Made by a program: the position numbers and the translations under genes. The notes under the pieces are model-generated. The model was given only the letters and a program-made list of their open reading frames with translations, did no database searches and was not told the DNA's origin. A stretch of 20,214 bases of DNA from DAOUBF01 sp034432795 (GTDB lineage: Bacteria > Chloroflexota > Anaerolineae > DSLN01), in the NCBI GenBank assembly GCA_034432795.1, contig DAOUBF010000054.1, positions 1-20,214 on the forward strand, in the 5' to 3' direction. Below are positions 15,718 to 20,214 of the stretch, piece by piece. Position 1 is the stretch's first letter. Each line of letters starts with the position of its first letter.

Positions 15718-15727
15718 ATACACGCTC

Positions 15728-16138
15728 ATGCCTATGAAAACACTGGCGTTGATCGCCCACGATGGCAAGAAAGCCGACATGGTGGCCTGGGCCACCTTTA
15801 ACCGCAACACCCTGGCGCGTTACCGCCTGATCGGCACGCAAGGCACGGCCAAGTTGCTGCGCGATAAAGTGGGGTTGGAGGTTGAGGCGGTTCAATCCGG
15901 CGCCTACGGCGGCGATGCGCAAATCGGCGCCCGGGTGGTGGAGGGGCAGGTGGACGCCGTGATCTTCTTGGTGGACCCAATGGACAAGCATCCCCACGAG
16001 CCGGACATCCAGGCCCTGCTGCGACTCTGTGTTGTCCACAACGTCCCCCTGGCTACGAACGTAGCTACCGCTGACGCCATCATTGCTGCTATCATCTCGG
16101 CGGAGGCCACCAAGGAGCATCCCGGTACAACCCCATGA
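15728..16138 (+). CDS. mgsA: Methylglyoxal synthase
   Basis: 136 aa, typical family length. It converts dihydroxyacetone phosphate to methylglyoxal and inorganic phosphate in the cytoplasm. All residues matching the E. coli active site are found at a constant offset of 8: H11, D63 (GGDAQIGA), D83 (LVDPMD), H90 and D93 (PHEPD). TQGTAKLL (37-44) is the phosphate-binding loop. In E. coli this enzyme is inhibited by phosphate, so it acts when phosphate is low; its place next to the pst genes fits that. No clear ribosome site lies before the ATG at 15728 or the ATG at 15734, so translation may depend on coupling with the toxin gene 10 bp upstream. Confidence 0.95.
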   Translation: MPMKTLALIAHDGKKADMVAWATFNRNTLARYRLIGTQGTAKLLRDKVGLEVEAVQSGAYGGDAQIGARVVEGQVDAVIFLVDPMDKHPHEPDIQALLRLCVVHNVPLATNVATADAIIAAIISAEATKEHPGTTP

Positions 16139-16581
16139 GCGCAACAAATGCCCAGCCAATGGAGAAAGTGCGGGTGCTGATCCTGTGCACCGGCAACTCG
16201 GCGCGCTCACAGATGGCCGAGGGCTGGTTGAATCATCTGGCAGGCGACCGCTTCCAGGCCTTCAGCGCGGGCAGCCAGCCCGCCGGATACGTCCATCCGC
16301 TGGCTATCCGCGTCATGGCCGAAGTGGGAATTGACATCAGTCAGCACCGCTCCAAATCTATGAATGAGTTTTTGGGCCAGCCGTTTGATTACGTCATCAC
16401 CGTCTGCGCCCCGGCGGCCGAGGCCTGCCCGGTCTATCCCGGCCCGGCGCGGCGGCTGCACTGGCCATTTGACGACCCCGCTGAGGCGAGCGGCAGTGAA
16501 GAAGAGCGGCTGGCTGCCTTCCGTCGCGTGCGCGATGCGATCCGCGCCCGGCTGGAGGCCTTCATCGCGGGAACAGCGTAG
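16135..16581 (+). CDS. arsC: Arsenate reductase, LMW-phosphatase fold (thioredoxin-coupled type)
   Basis: 148 aa. The P-loop CTGNSARS gives C18-x5-R24, and the resolving cysteines are C91 and C98, seven residues apart as in staphylococcal pI258 ArsC (C82/C89). That triad separates it from plain low-molecular-weight tyrosine phosphatases. It reduces arsenate to arsenite using a cysteine relay and thioredoxin. The start overlaps the mgsA stop (ATGA); an ATG at 16159 (residue 9) is an alternative. No arsR, acr3 or arsB is nearby, so export of arsenite must be encoded elsewhere. The P-loop enzyme beside Pst makes sense because arsenate enters through phosphate transporters. It is convergent with lepA with 13 bp between stops. 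Confidence 0.92.
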   Translation: MSATNAQPMEKVRVLILCTGNSARSQMAEGWLNHLAGDRFQAFSAGSQPAGYVHPLAIRVMAEVGIDISQHRSKSMNEFLGQPFDYVITVCAPAAEACPVYPGPARRLHWPFDDPAEASGSEEERLAAFRRVRDAIRARLEAFIAGTA

Positions 16582-16594
16582 GAGCGCGGCGGCC

Positions 16595-18397
16595 TCAATC
16601 CTCCTCTAACTGCAACATGGCAAAGAAGGCCTCCTGGGGGATCTCCACGCTGCCGATGCGTTTGAGGCGCTTCTTCCCGGCCTTTTGCTTCTCCAGCAAC
16701 TTGCGTTTGCGCGTCACGTCGCCGCCGTAGCACTTCGCCAGGACGTTCTTCCTGAGTGCCTTCACGTTCGCCCGGCTGATCACGCGCCCGCCCACCGCCG
16801 CCTGGATGGGGACGGTGAACAACTGGCGCGGGATCAACTCCTTAAGCTTGCTCACCAGCCGCTGCCCCTTATGATAGGCCTCCTGCCGGTGAACGATCAT
16901 CGCCAGGGCATCCACCGGCACTTCGTTCACCAGGATGTCCAGCCGCACCAGGTCGCCAGCCTGATAGCCATCAAAGCTATAGTCCAGCGAGGCATAGCCC
17001 CGCGTGCGGCTCTTAAGCTGGTCGTAGAAGTCAATGATCAACTCGGCCAGAGGGATCTTGCCCTCAATCACCACCCGTTGCGGGTCTAGATAGTCCATAC
17101 GCTCGTACACGCCACGCCGCCCGGTCAATAGCTCCATCACCGGGCCGATGTACTCGGCGGGCGTGAAGATACTGACCCTCATCCAAGGCTCGCGGATCTC
17201 TTTGATCAGGGCGGGGTCGGGCAGGTCGGCGGGGCTGTCAATGCGGACCGTCTCGCCGGTGTGCAACACGACCTCGTACTCCACGCTGGGCGCGGTCGCC
17301 AGGATGTTCAGGCCATACTCGCGCTCCAGCCGCTCCTGGACAATGTCCATATGGAACAGGCCCAGGAAGCCGCAACGGAAGCCGAAATTAAGCGCCTGGG
17401 ACGTTTCCGGCTCAAACACGAGCGCGGCGTCATTCAATTGCAGCTTCTCCAGCGCGTCCTTGAGCAACCCGTAGTCCTCTCCCTCCACCGGATAGAAGCC
17501 GGCGAAGACCATCGGCTTAACCGCACGGTAGCCGGGCAACGGCTGGGGCGCCGGGTTCGCTGCCAGGGTGATGGTATCTCCCACGCGGCACTCACGCACG
17601 GTCTTCAGGCCGGTGGCGATATAGCCGACCTCGCCCGTCTGGAGCAGGCCGGTAGGCTTCATCTCCGGTGTAAACACGCCGATCTCCAACGGCTCGGCGT
17701 TCGCGCCGGTCGCCATCATATGGAGTTCCTGGCCCAGGCGCACCTCGCCATCCATAACGCGGACATAGGCGATCACGCCCTTATAGGGGTCGTAATGCGA
17801 ATCAAAGATGAGCGCCCGCAACGGTGCGTTCGGGTCCCCGCGGGGCGGCGGGACGCGAGCGATGACCGCTTCCAGGACCTCGTCAATGCCGATGCCCTCT
17901 TTGGCCGAGGCACGGATCATCTCATCGGTGGGCATCCCCAGCAGATCGGCGATCTCCTGGGCCACCCGGTCCGGTTGAGCGGCGGGCAGGTCAATCTTGT
18001 TGATCACCGGGATGATTTCCAGGTCGTGTTCCAACGCCAGGTACAGGTTGGCCAGCGTTTGTGCTTCAATGCCCTGCGTCGCATCCACGACCAGAAGAGC
18101 GCCTTCACAGGCCGCCAGCGCCCGCGAGACCTCGTAGGTGAAGTCCACATGGCCTGGGGTGTCAATCAGGTTGAGTTCATACACCTGGCCGTCCGCCGCT
18201 GTGTAAGTCATGCGCACCGCCGAGGCCTTGATCGTCACGCCGCGCTCGCGCTCCAACTCCATGCTATCCAGGACCTGCTCGTGCATCTCACGGGGCGAGA
18301 TCGTGCCGGTGCGTTCCAGCAGCCGGTCGGCCAGCGTGGATTTGCCGTGGTCCACGTGGGCCACGATGCAGAAGTTGCGGATATACTCGCGCTCCAT
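16595..18397 (-). CDS. lepA: Elongation factor 4 (LepA) GTPase
   Basis: 600 aa, full length. It is a ribosome-binding translational GTPase with EF-G-like domains and the unique C-terminal LepA domain. G1 is AHVDHGKST (13-21), G2 RGVTIK (52-57), G3 DTPGH (79-83) and G4 NKID (133-136). The C-terminal domain carries the lysine/arginine-rich GGDVTRKRKLLEKQKAGKKR and ends in the usual EIPQEAF segment. The ATG at 18397 has only a modest GGGAAC ribosome site. It stands alone on the minus strand with its own promoter. Confidence 0.98.
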   Translation of the reverse strand: MEREYIRNFCIVAHVDHGKSTLADRLLERTGTISPREMHEQVLDSMELERERGVTIKASAVRMTYTAADGQVYELNLIDTPGHVDFTYEVSRALAACEGALLVVDATQGIEAQTLANLYLALEHDLEIIPVINKIDLPAAQPDRVAQEIADLLGMPTDEMIRASAKEGIGIDEVLEAVIARVPPPRGDPNAPLRALIFDSHYDPYKGVIAYVRVMDGEVRLGQELHMMATGANAEPLEIGVFTPEMKPTGLLQTGEVGYIATGLKTVRECRVGDTITLAANPAPQPLPGYRAVKPMVFAGFYPVEGEDYGLLKDALEKLQLNDAALVFEPETSQALNFGFRCGFLGLFHMDIVQERLEREYGLNILATAPSVEYEVVLHTGETVRIDSPADLPDPALIKEIREPWMRVSIFTPAEYIGPVMELLTGRRGVYERMDYLDPQRVVIEGKIPLAELIIDFYDQLKSRTRGYASLDYSFDGYQAGDLVRLDILVNEVPVDALAMIVHRQEAYHKGQRLVSKLKELIPRQLFTVPIQAAVGGRVISRANVKALRKNVLAKCYGGDVTRKRKLLEKQKAGKKRLKRIGSVEIPQEAFFAMLQLEED

Positions 18398-18422
18398 CGG
18401 TTCCCGTATATAGCCAACGAGC

Positions 18423-18447
18423 GATCTGGGGTTGACGATCCCAAATC
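18423..18447. repeat. Imperfect inverted repeat in the lepA leader
   Basis: GATCTGGGG and CCCAAATC around an 8-nt centre pair over 8 bp with one G-T position. It lies between the lepA promoter and its start codon, so it could be a leader hairpin or operator. Evidence is modest. Confidence 0.3.
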
Positions 18448-18463
18448 GTGTTCGTCACAGGAG

Positions 18464-18492
18464 AGTATACCCGATTTAGGTGTGCAGGGGAA
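18464..18492 (-). promoter_or_regulatory. Probable lepA promoter
   Basis: On the minus strand, TTCCCC (18492-18487), a 17-bp spacer and TATACT (18469-18464). The -10 is good and the -35 weak. It begins right after the stop codon of the proS remnant. Confidence 0.45.
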
Positions 18493-18494
18493 GG

Positions 18495-18653
18495 TTATAA
18501 AGGCTTATACAGGGAATTCACCTCTGCAACCGGCACCACACGCCTGGTCTGCTCCCACCGCCACCTGGCCTCCACCCCACCCGCCTCCAGGCTGCGGCGG
18601 CTCACCGTCAGGCGCAGGGGCACGCCGATCAGGTCGGCGTCGGCGAACTTCAG
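18495..18653 (-). pseudogene. proS: C-terminal fragment A of prolyl-tRNA synthetase (proS)
   Basis: Reading the minus strand toward the TAA at 18497-18495 gives KFADADLIGVPLRLTVSRRS, then an EAGGVEARWRW segment and VVPVAEV. This aligns with the end of bacterial ProRS (in E. coli [20 protein letters not shown] and on to the terminus). Only about 50 codons of anticodon-binding domain are left. Upstream the match stops near 18650, where the DUF2442 frame ends in another frame. It cannot be a working synthetase; an intact proS must lie elsewhere. A second tail lies at 19292-19393. Confidence 0.8.
18552..18601. repeat. 50-bp direct repeat, copy A (inside proS fragment A)
   Basis: Identical to 19346-19395 at 49 of 50 positions (A against G at 18579/19373), offset 794 bp. 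Over the longer 82 bp 18520-18601 the match falls to 71 positions, so the core is more conserved than its flanks. Confidence 0.85.
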
Positions 18654-18922
18654 GCAGAGGTGGATGCCGCAGGCTCGGCTTCCTGTTCAGCCTCTAGCCC
18701 GTATAATGCTTCTGGCGCAAAGTCAGCTCCGTTGGGCCATACGACAGTCCCTGCTATTGGGTCCACGGTGACACGAGCAAAGTAGGCGGGATCACGCAAA
18801 GGCTCAAATATAGGGCCGTCAAGCAGTGGCAATACATTCACTCGTTTGCGCGTGCCGTCGTTGAACGTTAACCGCAGGGAATGGGGACCACACACTTCAG
18901 CCTCAAGGATGTGTAGGATCAT
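18650..18922 (-). CDS. DUF2442 domain protein
   Basis: 90 aa. LHILEAEVCGPHSLRLTFND, then RKRVNVLPLLDGPIFEPLRD, AYFARVTVDPIAGTVVWPNG and ADFAPEALY is the complete DUF2442 domain, which in this small family usually ends near the last motif. The final residues (EAEQEAEPAASTSA) are extra and run into the proS remnant, overlapping it in a different frame by a few bases, so the natural end may have been replaced. A GGAGGGAG ribosome site precedes the ATG at 18922. DUF2442 genes commonly sit next to DUF4160 genes, as here (51 bp apart), in a toxin-antitoxin-like pair whose activity is not established. Confidence 0.85.
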   Translation of the reverse strand: MILHILEAEVCGPHSLRLTFNDGTRKRVNVLPLLDGPIFEPLRDPAYFARVTVDPIAGTVVWPNGADFAPEALYGLEAEQEAEPAASTSA

Positions 18923-18973
18923 CGCCTATTCTCCCTCCACCATTGTCCTTTCCAATAACCACCCCATTGTTCA

Positions 18974-19234
18974 TCACTCAAGGGGTGGGATGCGCTGCAG
19001 GGGTTGACCCGCTCGCGCCAACTCCCAATTGGCGCGTAGCTCGTTCTGGGATATGGCGGCCCATTCAAAAACCAGAGACTGCACCCGCCGGGGCAGACTC
19101 CCGTCTAAGATCACAATGGGATCAATACCGATCTCGGCCTCGTGTTGCGCGTAAATTGCATGGAAATGGGGCGGCATATGATCCTTGTAGTACATGTAAA
19201 TGGCGATTCCAAAGAACTCCGAAATCCTGGGCAT
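18974..19234 (-). CDS. DUF4160 domain protein
   Basis: 86 aa, full-length DUF4160: PRISEFFGIAIYMYYKDHMP, with the hallmark PPHFHAIY (21-28), then GIDPIVILDGSLPRR and a C-terminal helix. The HFH cluster suggests metal or nucleic-acid contact, but no reaction is known. CAGGAAAC lies before the ATG at 19234. It is the first gene of a two-gene unit with DUF2442, driven by a strong promoter at 19267-19295. The arrangement looks like a toxin-antitoxin module; which partner is toxic cannot be told from sequence. Confidence 0.85.
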   Translation of the reverse strand: MPRISEFFGIAIYMYYKDHMPPHFHAIYAQHEAEIGIDPIVILDGSLPRRVQSLVFEWAAISQNELRANWELARAGQPLQRIPPLE

Positions 19235-19266
19235 CGTTTCCTGGCACTTCTGTCAATTACGGTCTG

Positions 19267-19295
19267 AGTATAAAGCCTCATCTTCTTCAAGTCAA
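19267..19295 (-). promoter_or_regulatory. Strong promoter of the DUF4160-DUF2442 pair
   Basis: On the minus strand TTGACT (19295-19290), a 17-bp spacer and TATACT (19272-19267), five of six matches in each box. The -35 overlaps the stop codon of proS fragment B, so the promoter was created at or just beyond that junction. Confidence 0.7.
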
Positions 19296-19393
19296 TCCTT
19301 CAACAGCAATGCAACCTCTGTAATCGGCACCACGCGTTTCTCCGCCTCCCACCGCCACCTGGCCTCCACCCCGCCCGCCTCCAGGCTGCGGCG
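19292..19393 (-). pseudogene. proS: C-terminal fragment B of prolyl-tRNA synthetase (proS)
   Basis: The minus strand reads RRSLEAGGVEARWRWEAEKR, then VVPITEVALLLKD and TGA (19294-19292): the last 33 codons of a ProRS. It matches fragment A but differs in the final third (EAEKRVVPITEV against EQTRRVVPVAEV), so the two are not a fresh duplication. Upstream the match breaks at 19394, 14 bp after the stop codon of the PIN gene. Confidence 0.75.
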
Positions 19394-19395
19394 GC
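19346..19395. repeat. 50-bp direct repeat, copy B (inside proS fragment B)
   Basis: Partner of 18552-18601, 49 of 50 identical. The two copies bracket the DUF4160-DUF2442 pair and its promoter. Confidence 0.85.
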
Positions 19396-19407
19396 CATAC
19401 AAGAGGG

Positions 19408-19827
19408 CTATAATTTCAGCAAACGAACAAAGCCCGCCTGCTCAAAGTGGTGATCGGTGGTCAAAGCTTCAAGGATGCCGCGCTGTCTCATCAGAACGAA
19501 ACTCGTACAATCTACAAGACTCCATGCTTTATCCTGATGGCTTGTGAGTAACTGCCATGCTTGTTCATCCAGCAGGGAATCCACATGGATCACTTCAATG
19601 TGAGGTGACGTTTTCAGCCCCTCAATAAACGCAATAAGCGATGGCCGAGGAACACGAAGCGGGCTGGTCAAGAGTGCCACCAACTCAATGATGACGTAGT
19701 TGGTTGTGATGATCTTTCGCCGTTGCTGTCGGACGGTGCGATAAATAGTGGCCGCCAACGAATGATAAGGCTGAGTCGGGTCAACCAAATGCCCCCATCC
19801 AGAAGTGTCTACAAAAAGTTCAGGCAT
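19408..19827 (-). CDS. PIN-domain toxin (VapC-like)
   Basis: 139 aa. The PIN fold is supported by ELFVDTSGWGHLVD (D7), TTNYVIIELVALLTS (E48), WSLVDCTSFVLM (D106) and ILEALTTDHHFEQAGF (D125), the four acidic positions of a metal-dependent RNase. The SLVDC...TTDHHF ending is common in this VapC branch. It starts one base after the stop of the preceding small gene, so the two are a toxin-antitoxin pair with antitoxin first. The gene ends close to the proS fragment B. Confidence 0.9.
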   Translation of the reverse strand: MPELFVDTSGWGHLVDPTQPYHSLAATIYRTVRQQRRKIITTNYVIIELVALLTSPLRVPRPSLIAFIEGLKTSPHIEVIHVDSLLDEQAWQLLTSHQDKAWSLVDCTSFVLMRQRGILEALTTDHHFEQAGFVRLLKL

Positions 19828-19828
19828 G

Positions 19829-20089
19829 TCAGGCGCCCTCGTCTCCCTGACCTCGCATTTGTTTCATTAGGGCCTGACCTATATACTTGTCATGCTGATC
19901 GGCCCAATCCGGGATGTTGCTGGGGAACGCACCTATAAAGTTCTCCAGCGGGTCATTAGCAACGGTGCGGGCCGCCGCCGCTAACCACTCGACAGCCAGT
20001 TCTTCAGGTGTCTCACCTGTCTGCTTCGCCGCCTTCGCCAGCGGTTCGTATACGTCCTCCGGCACTTCCAAAACCAATGTGCGTCCCAT
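19829..20089 (-). CDS. Antitoxin partner of the PIN toxin
   Basis: 86 aa. The N-terminal strand and helices (RTLVLEVPEDVYEPLAKAAK, then ETPEELAVEWLAAAAR) resemble a ribbon-helix-helix-like DNA-binding half, and the acidic/aromatic second half (DPLENFIGAFPSNIPDWADQ) is the kind of tail that binds PIN toxins. GGAGGTGA precedes the ATG at 20089 by about 7 nt. It lies upstream of the toxin with a one-base gap and 28 bp from the end of an IS element. Confidence 0.8.
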   Translation of the reverse strand: MGRTLVLEVPEDVYEPLAKAAKQTGETPEELAVEWLAAAARTVANDPLENFIGAFPSNIPDWADQHDKYIGQALMKQMRGQGDEGA

Positions 20090-20111
20090 ATCTCGTCACC
20101 TCCGACTCTTA

Positions 20112-20139
20112 ATACTAGGGCGTGTCCGCAAAATCACAA
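20112..20139 (-). promoter_or_regulatory. Possible IS-junction promoter for the PIN pair
   Basis: On the minus strand TTGTGA (20139-20134, inside the IS end), a 16-bp spacer and TAGTAT (20117-20112), just outside the IS terminus. Each box matches four of six bases. No other promoter fits in the 28 bp between IS and antitoxin. Confidence 0.3.
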
Positions 20140-20214
20140 CCACAGGAGGATAGAGGCAAGCATCAGCATGGCTTTGTAGTTCTCAGCGCGCTTCTCATAG
20201 CGAGTAGCGATCCT
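20118..20214 (-). mobile_element. 3' end of an IS5-like insertion sequence, continues beyond window
   Basis: The terminus reads GGGCGTGTCCGCAAAATCAC inward from 20118, the GC-rich 'GTCC(G/C)..AAA' end typical of IS5-type elements, followed by the tail of a transposase frame. A CTA/TA beside the end may be part of the target duplication; the other end is outside the window. Confidence 0.75.
20134..20214 (-). CDS. Transposase C-terminus (IS5-like), 5' part outside window
   Basis: The last 26 codons read RIATRYEKRAENYKAMLMLA, then SILLWL and TGA (20136-20134). The RYEKRAENY...A...LA motif is the Y-x2-R-x6-E helix end of IS5-family DDE transposases, with the glutamate of the catalytic triad just before the hydrophobic tail. 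Most of the gene lies to the right, so integrity cannot be judged. Confidence 0.8.
   Translation of the reverse strand, partial: RIATRYEKRAENYKAMLMLASILLWL

Noticed and set aside
17261..18697. 478-codon plus-strand frame opposite lepA
   Set aside because: Antisense shadow of LepA, which has all GTPase motifs.
18702..18707. TATAAT on the plus strand inside the DUF2442 gene
   Set aside because: No -35 at the right distance and no plus-strand gene follows.

Overview
The window looks like chromosome of a GC-rich, monoderm-like environmental bacterium. The best guess is Chloroflexota (Anaerolineae or a relative). This rests on the protein styles: a secreted propeller-like protein with a regulatory-like beta domain ending in a short LLLPIIQR-type tail, an amphi-Trp protein pair, and an aminotransferase of the GABA/ornithine/racemase group. 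No rRNA or other phylogenetic marker is present to settle this. LepA and the proS tails are the best taxonomic handles.

Layout. (1) 1-3327, minus: a large SNF2-type helicase, GTG start, running off the left edge, with a DUF3883 C-terminus; its promoter sits on a perfect 10-bp dyad. (2) 3564-4934, minus: class III PLP aminotransferase behind a near-consensus sigma70 promoter and an unusually long (about 440 nt) structured leader. (3) 5493-8270, minus: a secreted 925-aa protein closed by a strong intrinsic terminator. (4) 8438-10124, plus: a two-gene operon, DUF3105 membrane protein and P1-family (S58) peptidase. (5) 10250-15010, plus: the phosphate-starvation block. Two promoters carry the same architecture, four 7-mers at exact 11-bp steps followed 9 bp later by a -10. 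The first drives two tandem amphi-Trp proteins; the second drives pstS-pstC-pstA-pstB. (6) 15098-16581, plus: a Phd/VapC-type toxin-antitoxin pair, then mgsA and an arsenate reductase in overlapping or closely packed order. (7) 16595-18397, minus: lepA. (8) 18464-20214, minus: an accessory patch with two toxin-antitoxin-like pairs (DUF4160/DUF2442 and PIN/antitoxin), each followed by a broken-off 3' tail of a prolyl-tRNA synthetase gene, bounded by the end of an IS5-like element at the right edge.

How it fits together. The centre is a phosphate-economy neighbourhood: high-affinity phosphate import (Pst), an unexplained amphi-Trp pair under the same type of control, methylglyoxal synthase (which releases phosphate from DHAP and is classically phosphate-inhibited), and arsenate reductase (arsenate enters as a phosphate mimic). 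No phoU or phoR/phoB is in the window. The right flank is a recombination-prone spot where toxin-antitoxin modules have accumulated around repeated proS tails. The left flank may be the edge of a defence or DNA-processing locus whose other genes lie outside the window.

The most unusual items are the Pho-box-controlled amphi-Trp pair, the repeated proS tails with toxin-antitoxin modules, the dyad at the helicase promoter, and the long leader of the aminotransferase gene.
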